Part shown: positions 28,001 to 38,355 of the stretch, piece by piece | How positions within the stretch are numbered: the first letter of the stretch is position 1 | Layout of the letters: every line of letters starts with the position of its first letter | Assembly: GCF_963676685.1 (NCBI RefSeq) | Contig: NC_092348.1 | Location: 24,403,386 to 24,467,385, forward strand | Length of the DNA stretch: 64,000 nt | DNA from: Mytilus edulis | Taxonomy: Eukaryota > Mollusca > Bivalvia > Mytilida > Mytilidae | Direction of reading: 5' to 3' | Notes under the pieces: generated by a model | Told to the model about the DNA's origin: nothing | The model's database searches: none | The model's input: the letters and a program-made list of their open reading frames with translations, nothing else | Program-made: the position numbers and the translations under genes

Positions 28001-28305
28001 AATTATCAACTGAAATTCATATTACTCAAAGAATTCGATGAGAATTTAAATTCCTACAGCTGAGATTGGATACACATCCACCTTTTTCATGTTTAATAAT
28101 TTATTTATAATTCTACAAACATCTTAACTAATGTCATTTAATTTCAGGTGTTAAAGCAGTATGGACTGATTTCTCTCTGTTCATGAAGATTTCATTTGGG
28201 GTTTTACTTGCACTGAGTGTTTTGTCGATTGCTGGTCTGGCTGTATTTTTTACTAATCGAAAAGAACAAAAACGATTCAAACTCAAACTGGATCACAAGA
28301 ATTAG
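19038..28305 (+). CDS. Gene C: CUB-LDLa single-pass receptor with short tail
   Basis: Five exons join in frame into 248 residues: 19038-19116, 21022-21231, 22550-22711, 26487-26624 and 28148-28305. All introns are phase 1. Exon 1 encodes a signal peptide of about 20 residues and is 79 bp, the same length and phase as exon 1 of gene B. Exons 2 and 3 together give one canonical CUB domain with cysteines 33, 59, 88 and 112. The split falls directly after SLHVFDG, and the second half carries GLCG and a GFQAVV end. Exon 4 is an LDLa module with cysteines 157, 164, 169, 176, 182 and 195. Its calcium-site region ([14 protein letters not shown]) departs slightly from the consensus. Exon 5 gives a membrane helix at about 207-231 and a 17-residue Lys/Arg-rich tail ending at TAG 28303-28305. 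The tail has no signalling motif, so the protein may act as a co-receptor or adhesion molecule. Ligand unknown. Confidence 0.87.
20545..20620 (+). repeat. Fragment of repeat family M1
   Basis: The run gaatgtgtcaaagaatcaac followed by aacccgaccgaagaacag matches, with substitutions, the opening of the M1 copy at about 530-570. It lies in intron 1 of gene C. Confidence 0.55.
21261..21407 (-). repeat. Repeat family R1, minus orientation
   Basis: This is the reverse complement of the 3744-3950 sequence, recognisable by ctccgtgttgacgaccgtac and ggcactcataccacatcttc. It lies about 30 bases after the donor of CUB exon 2 of gene C. Confidence 0.7.
21720..22102. mobile_element. MITE-like element with about 40-base inverted ends
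   Basis: The left end (21720-21759, tagaccactttcgagttcat...) and right end (22063-22102, ...catcgaactcgaaagttgtcta) are imperfect reverse complements over about 38 bases. The 300-base interior is non-coding. It lies in intron 2 of gene C. No clear target duplication was identified. Confidence 0.55.
23200..23700. repeat. Diverged repeat fragments in intron 3 of gene C
   Basis: Short stretches such as aatccgagtcacaaaacaaa and ccgccatattctttatg resemble parts of repeats seen near 17240 and 61970. They form no gene and are too worn to delimit. Confidence 0.35.
24501..24638 (+). repeat. Repeat family R3, plus orientation
   Basis: It starts aaataacaaaaatactgaac and includes ctcaaacacatcaaacgaat and ttggtacaggcattt. 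The same sequence recurs at 44258-44424 and 50262-50402, and in reverse at about 26340-26455, 30440-30555, 49440-49650, 50925-51058 and 51275-51560. Confidence 0.75.
24644..24818. mobile_element. Short DNA element with GGCGGATCC ends and target duplication
   Basis: A 175-base element has ends caggggcggatgcagg and cctggatccgccactg, imperfect inverted repeats. It is bordered by the direct repeat agcaa (24639-24643 and 24819-24823), which fits a 5-base target duplication. The interior is made of G and C runs of up to about 20 bases and has no coding capacity. It inserted immediately after an R3 copy in intron 3 of gene C. Confidence 0.65.
24875..24960 (+). repeat. Repeat family R4 fragment
   Basis: The phrase atttatgagtttgaccgtcc then ggtatctttcgtccctc recurs at 30120-30215, 39685-39730 and 46835-46895. 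No coding function. Confidence 0.6.
25204..25510 (-). repeat. Repeat family R2, nearly full unit
   Basis: It holds the core cgccagacgctcgtttcgtc, then cactcatcagtgac-type sequence, then gtgctgactactgggctggt and gaaacgtccaccagcag. The phrase ttatcaaaagta stands at both ends, suggesting a unit of about 300 bases that can join head to tail. Other copies: 26725-26965 (reverse), 29806-29985, 30790-30850, 31040-31255 and 53574-53650. Confidence 0.7.
26340..26455 (-). repeat. Repeat family R3, minus orientation
   Basis: Reverse complement of the R3 sequence (ataactacccattcgtttta... ttattttactttttcc). It ends about 30 bases before the LDLa exon of gene C, so it contributes to the polypyrimidine region near that acceptor. 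Confidence 0.6.
26725..26965 (+). repeat. Repeat family R2, opposite orientation
   Basis: It contains tggatcctctatgctctcca, ttgtttggctttataactat and gatgaatcttatgtagacga, the reverse complement of the 29806-29985 copy. It lies in intron 4 of gene C. Confidence 0.7.
27003..27032. repeat. GTCT microsatellite
   Basis: About six copies of the tetranucleotide gtct in intron 4 of gene C. Confidence 0.9.
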
Positions 28306-28443
28306 CTTCAACAGAAATCTTATAAATGTGTGTATGTCCGTTACATGTTTGTTGGTTAAGGAAATCGATAGCTACCTGTGGACATTCAGGCTCCACCCAA
28401 ATAGTAGTATAAGACATAAAACAAGACTTGCATTTACTATACG

Positions 28444-28449
28444 AATAAA
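28444..28449 (+). terminator. Candidate poly(A) signal of gene C
   Basis: AATAAA lies 139 bases after the stop codon of gene C. Confidence 0.5.
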
Positions 28450-28788
28450 ATGATGAAAGAGGATTATGCTTAATTATATAACATCACGGAAATATCATTT
28501 TTAAAGAATTTTCGAAATTCTATTCTTATGTAACTTCACTAATTTTAATCACTTACTCCTTCTGGGAAATAACTCTAGGGAGCGTGCTCCATTATAGTGA
28601 AAATTTTAATAGATTCGTTTTATTATCCACAAAGACTGAAAATTGGTATTTGCCGCTTTTTCTAAAACATTTGGCAATTTATATGAGAGCAAAGACTAGT
28701 CAGATCGAATTCTGATTAGGATTCCCGGATAAGGTGACATTCATTTTTCTTTGCGGATGGAAACCTTGTGAACTCAAAACGGAATGAA

Positions 28789-28946
28789 CAAGTGATATTT
28801 TTGACTCAGCGTGTCCATCTAATACAAAACATGACTAATATTTATACCATATCGTGTTCTCGTCCTAGCAAGTTATATTTTTGACTCAGCGTGTCCATCT
28901 TATATAAAACATGACGACTATTTATACCACATCATGTTCTCGTCCT
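28789..28946. repeat. 80-base tandem duplication
   Basis: Two copies, 28789-28868 and 28869-28946, both contain atttttgactcagcgtgtcc and end in tgttctcgtcct, with a few substitutions. It lies downstream of gene C. Confidence 0.8.
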
Positions 28947-29805
28947 GAATCTATACATGTGATTATAGCCTCCGCCTCCTACTCCTACACCACATACTTG
29001 GCTCTCCAAAAGAACGATAATATCTTTATATTTCTGTTCATGTGTGGTGTTTGGTTGCATAACTCAATACTCCTTTTTCAACATCATTATGTTTACTAAT
29101 AATCGTTTTCTCCTGTTTTCTGTGTCTTTTCAATTAGACGAATCTAATATAATCTCCAATGAAGTAGGAACATTAGTAGTAAGATAAATGCACTAGAGAA
29201 ATAGATCAATAGTTGATATAAAAACACCTGTTTTACTTTATTGCCAATGTAACAAACCAATTTAATGACTATTATTGAAGTCACGTCATCAGCAAATGCG
29301 GAAGTAATTACAGGAGAAAACTAAAGTGCTGATAAATATCTTGTTGACAAAAGTGATTCTGTTACTGTTTGTATAAAAACCATTAAGTTTTTGACTTAAG
29401 AAATAACATAGAAATATGTGACATAAGGTGCTTAAGGATCAGCATTTCAGTGCACTAAGGTGTTTCATAACTGACTTATTCAGAACATGCACGTGTTCAA
29501 TGATCAATGCCTATAAATCATGGGTCAATGTAGTTGCTTAATCTCATTATTACAAGTGCATGTGAGTAAATAAAAATTGATCTTGTAGCTTATATATGAC
29601 ATTTGGAACGAAAATAAACATAGGTTTCAGCAGTTACATATATAAGAGATACACTATCCTCATTGATTTGGTTGAACTTAACTTGATTCATCAATTTAGA
29701 ATTGACCTTTTTGCACTTCGTATTACTGCGTCTTCAATCTTTTCAACGGACGTGAGAATAACAAATATTGATATTGTACTAGTAGATGATTGCATAAATA
29801 TGAAT

Positions 29806-29985
29806 AGTTATCAAAGGTACCAGGATTATAATTTTGTACGCCAGACGCGCGTTTCGTCTACATAAGACTCATCAGTGACGCTCATATCAAAATATTTATA
29901 AAGCCAAACAAGTACAAAGTTGAAGAGCATTGAGGATCCAAAATTCCAAAACGTTGTGCCAAATACGGCTAAGGTAATCTAATAT
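29806..29985 (-). repeat. Repeat family R2 copy
   Basis: It contains gccagacgcgcgtttcgtct, ataagactcatcagtgacgc and agccaaacaagtacaaag, the best-preserved example in the window of the palindromic core. Confidence 0.75.
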
Positions 29986-31039
29986 ATCTTTAAACAAAAT
30001 CATGAATATTTAAAACATGTAGAGCATGATCTGCTTACCCTTTCGGAATACATGAAATAACCGCCAGTTTTTGGTGGGGTTCGTGTTGCTAAGTCTTTAG
30101 TTTTCTATGTTGTTTCTTATGTACTATTATTTGTCTATTTGTCTTTTTCATTTTTAGCCATGGCTTTTATTATGAGTTTGACTGTTCCTCAGGTATCTTT
30201 CGTCACTCTTTTAAGTGTTGGTTTAAAAGTAGAAATTTAATAAATGACACTTTCCACATTAAACATGTAACAAATAATATGTGTGTCTAGCAGACATTTA
30301 ATGGGTTGTTTTATTCTTAATCATTACTTTTAAAATGTATTCGATTTGCAAAGTCAATTACAATTGCACATAAATTCAAATGTAATAGATCACCGTTTTC
30401 TACATAAGAAAATGCATGTACCTAGTCAGAAATATAACAGTAACTGAGTTGTTATCCATTCGCTTGATGTGGTTCAGTTTTTGACATGCCATTTGATTAG
30501 AGACTTTCCTTTAAGAGTTTTCCTCAGATCAATATTTTTTTATTTTACTTTTTACATGGGATTACTTTTCTTAACTGAATTTATCAAATTATAAATCAAC
30601 TTGTTTACACTCCGTATTACTTCATCAATGATTTTATCGTAAGCCTAGGGAATAACAAATTTGTATATCATAAGGCTAATGCGTAAATATTGATGAATAT
30701 TTTTCTAAGTAGGTTTTTAATTGCACGAGGTTCCCAATAATTTTTACGTGTGGTAATGAAACAATCATCAACGATATCTGAATTTTAATCTAACCGCAAG
30801 ACGCGCATTTCGTCTACACTAGACTCATCAGTGACGTTGGAATAAAAAAAAGTTAAAAGAGAAAATTAAAGACGAAAATGAGGAACCTTAATGTACAAAA
30901 ATTCTGATCGTTTTTGTCAAAAACAGCGGAGCTATGTAAATTTTCTCTAAAGTAGAAAAATTCTTTATAGTATCGAACACTGTAAGTTTTGTACGTTACA
31001 GTCAATATTTACATACGACAGTACCAATTATTATTCATT

Positions 31040-31255
31040 TCAAAACCGAAATGTTGACTACTGGTCTAGTGATACATGTTTCCGCGAGAAGGAAATGTCC
31101 ATCAGCTGTGGCATTGTGATTTGTGATTGTTAAAAACTCATCATAGATACCAAGATTAAACTTGTGTACGCCAGACGAATAATAAATGTTAAAAGGGCCA
31201 TATAAGTACGAAGTTTTTACGAACAAAAAATCAGAACGGTATTGTCAAATACATC
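31040..31255 (-). repeat. Diverged repeat family R2 copy
   Basis: It contains atgttgactactggtctagt, then gataccaagattaaacttgt and gtacgccagacga, matching the 25204-25510 unit with many changes. A further fragment of the tgctgactact module is at about 31422-31470. Confidence 0.55.
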
Positions 31256-32284
31256 TAGGTAATCTTTTCCTTGGATAGAAAATTCTTAATACATCGAATA
31301 ATTTGTACATACAATTATATCAATGCTTATAATGTTAATAAATGAAGGTGGTTTTTAACGACCATGACTACCCTTGATCATGATGATGGTCTTGCACGGC
31401 CGTTTATTCATCGTAACACAGAAATGCTGACTACTTGCTGGTGATGCCATCTAGGAGGAAACCTCCATGAGCGATTATTGTACATATATTGAGGAATTTA
31501 GTCCCAATCAGCAATGACTAAACGAGCTTGTGAGAGCAGGAGAGATAGAATGCCAGGGATAATCCCAAACATTAACGTAAAAATACTTTACAATATATAA
31601 CCACATATTTCAGCATTATTGACGATACTTCCTCGAATTGCAAAGACAAAATTTTAATATAACATTGATCTTATATACTTGCATGCGAATATCGGTTAAG
31701 GCATACTGTACCCTCTCTTATGCTCACCAACTTTAAAGGTGAAAGTATAGAATGCAATATTAGTAAAGATTCAATATTGTTACTTTCATCAGAAAAGCTC
31801 TTCCTAAAAAACAAATTGTGGTGTAAATTCTGATAAGATTGAAATAAACTTGATACCAATAGAAGGAAAATTGTGACAGGGTATTAGTTTAGAGACGGTT
31901 CTCCTTTTCTGATATATTACAAAAACACAAGTATTGTTTTTGTCTGGAAATGTGCTATACAACTCAACCGATTGAATTACAAAGAGTTATGATACAAGTT
32001 AGGAGAAAAGAAACACATCTGAACAAAAACATATATACTTTAAATCATTCTGATTTTATCTACACATGTTTTGTTAATATCCTTGAAAAAACAAATCCGT
32101 TATTGTTTTAGTTTCTATACATATATATTTTACCTGCACTATTAATTTGTTGAGTTTTTTTCCTTGACCTACTTTGCCTTTGCATCTTTACTTGATATGT
32201 TGGGTTTCAATTTTCTTGATTTCTTGCTTATCTTAGATAAAGCCATAAAACTGGGTTAACACATATTTTTTTCTTATAATGTCC

Positions 32285-32500
32285 TGAACCAAGCCAGGAA
32301 TATGTCAGTTGTTATCAATTGTACGCAATCCGTTTCTATGTTTGGTGGCGTTTGTTTTTATAGCAGTTACGTGTTTTTGTTTTCCGTTGTTTTTCCTCTT
32401 ATAGTTTATGTGGTTCCCTTCGTGTTGATTAAAAACCTGTTTTTGATTTAGTAAAATAGATTGCTTACTATTGAACAGCGGTATACTGCTATTGCCTCTA
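32285..32500 (-). repeat. Repeat family R5, minus orientation
   Basis: It contains ttgttatcaattgtacgcaa and ttgaacagcggtatactgct. The reverse complement appears at 39965-40165 (gtagtataccgctgttcaac) and a fragment lies at 61915-62005. Confidence 0.6.
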
Positions 32501-33220
32501 TTTATTTTAAAAATAGTGACTAAAATATTTTGCTGATTATTTGCTGTGTCCAGTAGCAACATGGTCTTGCATATTCACCAACAAATTGGCAGAGACAGGT
32601 CCAACAAAGCGCTGAACGACTAGGTGGTAGAATTACGGACAAGTTGCTAGTGGTCAATAGAGCTTGTAAGAGAGGGACACAAAATTTTCATAGCAAAGGT
32701 TACCCCATTAAATTGTGGTTGAAAGGATTCTTTAAAAACATCTGAGATTGTTGTTCTCATACTACATGTGGCATCGGACTCCACGTCCGATTCTGACAAA
32801 ACATGCTAGTATATTTATATTTCCAGCTTGGTTCAACGGACGACACTTTTGTAGCATTTGTTTAAATTTCTCTGCTGGAATCACAGCCTCAGGAAAAGAG
32901 ATAGTTAACCTACATCGATATATTTGTATAATACATATGGTAGAAAACTGTTTTTGGTATTTGTCTAAATACGTTTGACAATATCTCAACGGTTTGGCAG
33001 TTTGAAGACCGTTGTGCAAATATGTGACATAAAATTTGAAAAAAGAGATACTGTCGAGCTTACGAGCATTTGTAGGATACTGATTGATAGATTTATACCA
33101 CTTATTTTAACATATCAAAACAATATACCTTTACATACATTTTCATTTGCATAATCATTTTTTACAATGTCAACCAAAATGCAAACAAAAGCAATTAAAC
33201 TATAACAACAAAAAACATTG

Positions 33221-33226
33221 TTTATT
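33221..33226 (-). terminator. Candidate poly(A) signal of gene D
   Basis: On the minus strand AATAAA lies about 105 bases past the stop codon of gene D. Confidence 0.5.
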
Positions 33227-33331
33227 TTAATTAAACATTCATTCGACAACAATGTTGAAGGAATCATTCGTATATTACATAAACTTAAAAACAAACAAAC
33301 AAAAGCAAACACACACAGGTGTTTATGTTAT

Positions 33332-34814
33332 CTAACTTTGAATCATATCTTTCAAATAATTCATTGTCCATTCATCAACACCAGCACATGTAAGAACGTC
33401 CCACAGAAGTCTAAAATGATCATAATTATAAAAATTTAGTCCATTATGATGTAAATCAATAGCTGTGTCTCCAGCCAGATCATACAAACAATTACCAATG
33501 TTGGCCAGCTGCTTATACAGACATTTAATGATATACATGGAACATTTTACGTTTCGATCAGGGTCATCATAGTTACTGTAAAAACAGTATGTTTCTGTAA
33601 TACAGGCTGTGATCACTTTAACACCTGGAACATTCATCATAGCGCCACCAAAAAATTGTCCTGCGTTGGAAATAAACTTTAGGAAAGCTTTCACGTCGAA
33701 TTCCCTTGCTATAGCATACGTCTAAAACAAACATATCATATACTAGGAAATCTATTTTTGTTTTTTTATTTAGAACCCTGTACGATAGTTTTCAATGTCG
33801 CTGAATGAAATAAATGAATGAAATTGATCAAATTCGCAGGAAAACGTCAGGTTTAGTAATGTAAAACTGTTTATAAACCGACCTGATACTGTTGTTGAGT
33901 ATGAACTTTTTATAGCTATATATTTATCTTGTGTTGATCTTAATCTTGTAAATATTACCGAAATTTGGCAATCGTCTTACTTCTTCTTAAATACTTTGAA
34001 ATAAGGTATGACTCCCAATGAGAAAACTATCTTACAAAGTCAAATTATCGTGGATTTAAGCAATTAATCAAATATATAACTATTTAAGCGAATTATTTAT
34101 GTTATATTTGAGTGTTGGTCAGACTACCAGACGAATATATTTGTGTAATGGTTTAATGTTAATCGTTTAATTAAAATGGTTATAATCTTCATATATGGAA
34201 GAAAAAAGATAATCTAGCAATCAATCAATCAATCAATTAAATAATTATAAGACAGGTGCACTTTACTTTTTCAGCCATATGCAATGGAGTAATTTTGAAG
34301 GGTTGTAGGGTATGACGTCCATTTAAAAAAAAAACCGAAAGAAGACCTGAATATCAGTTAAAGAATAAAGACGTTCTTTTTATATGAAAGAAATTACACT
34401 TATTGTTGAAGATGTCTTGCTATTAAAAGGGGAGTGAAACTTAGTGCCCTTTAACCATCTGCGTTCTGATTTCTAATGACAAGGAGGTATATTTATATAC
34501 ATTTTTATTTCGATGAGCGGAATTATTACTGGGATGGAGAGTTGTCCCATTGGCACTCATAGTACATCTTCCTATGTCGATATATTCAGTTTAAACATTC
34601 AGTTTTCACCGACTAGCTCAATATAGATATTATATTTACTTTCGTTATTTAATATTCCTTAACTGTTACTAGTTGTATTTGTAAATCAAAGATTATAAAT
34701 TTCTTTCAAAATATGTTTCATTTAATTGTAAATATTTACCTTCCGTTCTCCTACACAAACTCCTCCCGACACAAACATTGTTAGTATTAACAGAAGAAAA
34801 ATAAGATGTTTCAT
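33332..34814 (-). CDS. Gene D: small secreted six-cysteine protein, unknown family
   Basis: Two exons join in phase 0: 34740-34814 (signal peptide) and 33332-33721, giving 154 residues. Exon 1 starts MKHLIFLLLILTMF and ends before GTAAAT. Two further in-frame ATGs lie 15 and 18 bases upstream (34829, 34832) and would add five or six residues; the 34814 start gives the more typical signal peptide. The mature part of about 130 residues has six cysteines (65, 71, 85, 92, 103, 137), so probably three disulfides. Its N-terminal part is amphipathic or hydrophobic (about 35-64) and it has a conserved block from NVPGVK to YIIKC. There is no membrane helix after the signal peptide. I do not recognise the family. 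The cysteine spacing does not match the defensin, mytilin or myticin patterns I know. A related copy, E, lies 6 kb away on the same strand and keeps all six cysteines. A secreted defence or matrix role is possible but unproven. Confidence 0.8.
34529..34586 (-). repeat. Repeat family R1 fragment
   Basis: The phrase ggagagttgtcccattggca followed by ctcatagtacatcttcc is the distal end of R1. It lies in the intron of gene D, about 150 bases from exon 1. Confidence 0.6.
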
Positions 34815-34884
34815 GGCGAGTGATGGCATCATAAATGTGTTGGTATGAACAACCAACTGTTCAAATATCGTGAAAAACCAGTCT

Positions 34885-34892
34885 ATTTTATA
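34885..34892 (-). promoter_or_regulatory. TATA box of gene D
   Basis: The minus strand reads TATAAAAT here, 70 bases upstream of the 34814 ATG. A start site about 30 bases downstream would give a 5' UTR of roughly 45 bases, a normal arrangement for a compact inducible gene. Confidence 0.6.
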
Positions 34893-34965
34893 CTTTCGTT
34901 TTGAATTGACTTTTAGTTTTACTTTCGTTTTGAATTGACTTTTAGATTTACTTTCGATATCATTT
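34891..34965 (-). promoter_or_regulatory. 29-base tandem repeats next to the TATA box of gene D
   Basis: Two nearly identical 29-base units (34891-34919 and 34920-34948) and the start of a third directly abut the TATA box. On the coding strand each full unit contains TCAAAACGAAAGTA, which includes the AANNGAAA core known for interferon regulatory factors. The match is to a short core only, so function is inferred. Confidence 0.5.
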
Positions 34966-35039
34966 GATCTGTTTATTCTATTCTGGATATTGCATAATAT
35001 TGTATACAAATTATGTCATCTTGTTTGTTTTTCCAAAAC

Positions 35040-36086
35040 ATTTCATCAAGTTGTATTGAACATTATAGATTAATTTCCTGTGCCTGAGGGAAATATGTGG
35101 ATTTGTTCACCCAATAATATTCATATTTCCCGAGGGTTTTGCCCGAGGGAAATATGATTTTTCGAGGGTGAGAAAATCTTCATATTTCTCGATGCCAAGG
35201 GAAATGCATGTTTTATTCCACTGCCTATACCTTTTTTTTTACTTCTAAACAAAAGATATTGGTTTACATAATTGTTTTCCTGTCCGTTTGTTTTTCATAA
35301 CTAAACACAACATACAGAATGATAATAAGAACCGATTAAAAGTTAACTATTCATTTATTTCTGATTTTAGATCTGAAATAGCTTTTAAAAACGAAATTAC
35401 TATGATCTTAAAACAAAGTCATCAAAAAGTTTTAAAATATTAACGTCACTCAAAGCAATCCCGACATTCAGAGGAGGCAATCCCGACGTTCAGACGGGAA
35501 TATGATACTCAGAAAGAAATATGAAGTTTTGTTCGACGTCACGTGGTATAGTTTAAACCAATAAGATGTTGCTTTCGCTATTAAAATCAACATGCAGTGG
35601 AATATAATCAATTATTTATCAGTATTGTTTTGTTGTTGTTAATCGTACATACATAGAAGTCAGACAAATTCTTTTTATTTTATGTTTTTTTAGTTTACGG
35701 ATTGTTTAAGGCATACGATACAGTTACGGGGAGGCAATGACGTTGATAACGAAAATTGTCATTTTCACGGGGTCAAACGGTGACTTATCGGGAAAAGATG
35801 CAGTTTCGACTGATTTTTATCATTCAAATTAATTTTACATGAAAACGAGTTCATGGGCACCTCCTGTTTAAAATGACATTTGGTTTGATTACTTGTGAAG
35901 ATTATGTGTACCAATGTCATGAAAAAGTCAATAGTGCATTTTTTTTTAATTTTGATTAATATAGAGAAAAAATACGGTTTTTTATCCTACAATCACGAAC
36001 ATTTGATAAATAAGAGTTATTTTTAAAAATAAAATGAACATTTATATAAAAACAGAAATTACAAAAAAAATTAGAAAAACAGCCTG
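35040..36086. other. Intergenic, hairpin-rich, no gene seen
   Basis: Around 35070-35215 several copies of a cgagggaaatatg/catatttccc motif in both orientations can fold into hairpins. The rest is AT-rich with no coding signal. Confidence 0.45.
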
Positions 36087-38077
36087 TGTTACCAGTAAAT
36101 AAACACGTGCATATTGTTTACATTGAAATCTGTGGTAACCTTTCATTCGAGGTAGGGGTAGTTAAGAAAATTAGTGTTAGTTTAAACTCTGAGAAGTTCA
36201 GGGCATATAAACGTTGAAAATATGCTGCACAGCCCTATATTTTGACCTTTGAAAAAATTGTGGTGCATATGAACTTTCAATTCTAGGATAAGATTTTTTT
36301 CAAAACCTCATAGTAAAAGTGGTACAGTTTTAGCCGTAAAAGGAGTTCCTATGGGAAATTGCATTGTCAATATTTACAGAAATGCAACCTATATAGGGTG
36401 AAAAAGGGGATCATTCAGAATTTAACCAAATTTGCTTTATTTCACAGATTTTAAAGAAATTAACTCAAATAAGAAGTTTTATAAATATTCAATGAAGATT
36501 GATAGAATCCTTGGCCTTAAATATGATGACTCAGCATAAATTCACAGTTTACAGTATGCATAGTTTACTTAAAGTCCTGGATACAAAATTAAATCATAAT
36601 ATTTGCATATTTGTAAGTTAAATTGTTAAGAAGTGCTTATATTTACTCTTCGCAGTCATTGAAACTCATAGATCCTTCCTGAATATTATTTATGGGGTAT
36701 TTGTGTCCTTTCGATAACCCAAAAGTAAGCCGCAACACCTAAATCTGCTTTTTTGTCACCACGGCATAATAAATACAAGCTAGAAAAACAAAAATATCTC
36801 AAGAAAACTTACAATAGTGTGTTCTATCCTGAATATATGTACTAAATATTCCAAATTGCTAGAAACAGCAGAATGAGTTAAGAAACTTGAGGCCCCAGGG
36901 GCAAAAAACATAGAAAATTGCCTACCCCCTGGGTCATAAAACAAATAATCTAACTTGTAAATGCTATGATTTTATTATTTTAAAGTTCTTGATATAGAAA
37001 ACAATAACTATGCTTGGAAGTTATGCAAAAATCAGATGTTAGCAGTCATCTCAACAACATTTTAAGTGAATTTATATCTCAGACTGGTATCTGCATACAT
37101 ACAACTATTGCAAATATGGCTTTGTTTGAACACTTCTAGTATATATAGTAGCTAAATTGTGTCAGATATATGGTTACAGATGATACTGTTGTGACAAGAA
37201 TTCTAAATTGACCATTTGAGGCAGAAAATGTGTTCTTTAGTTGACAAATAGGCATACAGTAAGATGTGGACTGGAGATAGAGGCTGGATTGGATACTTTA
37301 TATAATCTTGAATGTTGTAAGGCTTGACTGCTAAACATTACATTAATGATATTCTGATATGCTTTCAATATGTTATCAAAACAGTTTTTAACAGGTTCTA
37401 GGCATTTTTTATCAGAAAATATGCAAATAGGGTAAGCTGGCAATAATTAAAGTCTTGTTTTCAAATTCTTTAAAAAATTGAAACAGGGGAGGGGGTATAA
37501 AATGTATAGTAAAGAAAAACTTAGAGTATACACAGTGATTTCTTTAAGACTTTAATTCTGATAAATGAGTATTAATGTGAGAAAAACTGATTTTAGAGAG
37601 TTTTCTATTTGAATAAATGTCTGTATAGGTTGCACTTTGTAAATACAGCTAGTTCTCAAAACACGCCTCTTTTGGGGAGTAATTGAATATTCATAGAAAA
37701 TAAATTTTGTTTACATACTGGTTCCCAGTTATGCTCTCTGTGTTCCATATCGCAGAGACAGAATTTGGGAATGTTACCAGTAAGTAAACACGTGCATATT
37801 GTTTACATTGAAATCTGTGGTAACCTTTCATTCGAGGTAGGGGTAGTTAAGAAAATTAGTGTAAGTTTTAAACTCTGAGAAGTTCAGGGCATATAAACGT
37901 TGAAAATATGCCGCACAGCCCTATATTTTGACCTTTGAAAAAAATTGTGGTGCATATGAACTTTCAATTCTAGGATAAGATTTTTTTCAAAACCTCATAG
38001 TAAAAGTGGTACAGTTTTAGCCGTAAAAGGAGTTCCTATGGGAAATTGCATTGTCAATATTTACAGAAATGCAACCT
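36087..38077. repeat. Pair of about 305-base direct repeats flanking 1.4 kb
   Basis: Copy 1 (36087-36390) and copy 2 (37772-38077) both run from tgttaccagta through cacgtgcatattgtttac to aatgcaacct and differ at only a few positions. The 1.38 kb between them has no long open frame, no primer-binding site that I can see and no protease or RT motifs. Copy 2 joins directly to M1 repeat sequence at a shared acctctaacc. This could be a miniature terminal-repeat element or a segmental duplication. Confidence 0.7.
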
Positions 38078-38355
38078 CTAACCAATGTAGAAAAGTAAAC
38101 GCATAACAATACGCACATTAAAATTCAGTTCAAGAGAAGTCCGAGTCTGATGTCAGAAGATGTAACCAAAGAAAATAAACAAAATGACAATAATACATAA
38201 ATAACAACAGACTACTAGCAGTTAACTGACATGCCAGCTCCAGACTTCAATTAAATTGACTGAAAGATTATGATTTCATCATATGAACATCAGGCACAAT
38301 CCTTTCCGTTAGGGGTTTAGTATCATACCATCATAACATATATGAGAAGAACATT
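38078..38355. repeat. Repeat family M1, second copy (right part)
   Basis: It is nearly identical to about 821-1100, from ctaaccaatgtagaaaagta to catatatgagaagaacat. It starts abruptly at the end of the direct repeat that ends at 38077. Confidence 0.8.

Larger units (their letters stand above)
28947..33220. other. Repeat-rich intergenic region, no gene seen
   Basis: It holds R2, R3, R4 and R5 fragments. A diverged duplication of about 130 bases at 29687-29815 and 30585-30690 shares acttcgtattac/acaaat/gcgtaaatat phrases. No exon with a recognisable domain was found. An open frame on the minus strand at 32762-33019 has four cysteines but matches nothing known and lacks a convincing start or splice context. 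Confidence 0.45.

Noticed and set aside
32762-33019. Minus-strand open frame with four cysteines
   Set aside because: It has an antisense frame of similar length, no signal peptide and no recognised domain, so it cannot be supported as a gene. It could still be an exon of something unknown.
36087-38077. Classical LTR retrotransposon
   Set aside because: No primer-binding site, polypurine tract, gag-pol frame or matching target duplication was found, so only a direct-repeat structure is claimed.
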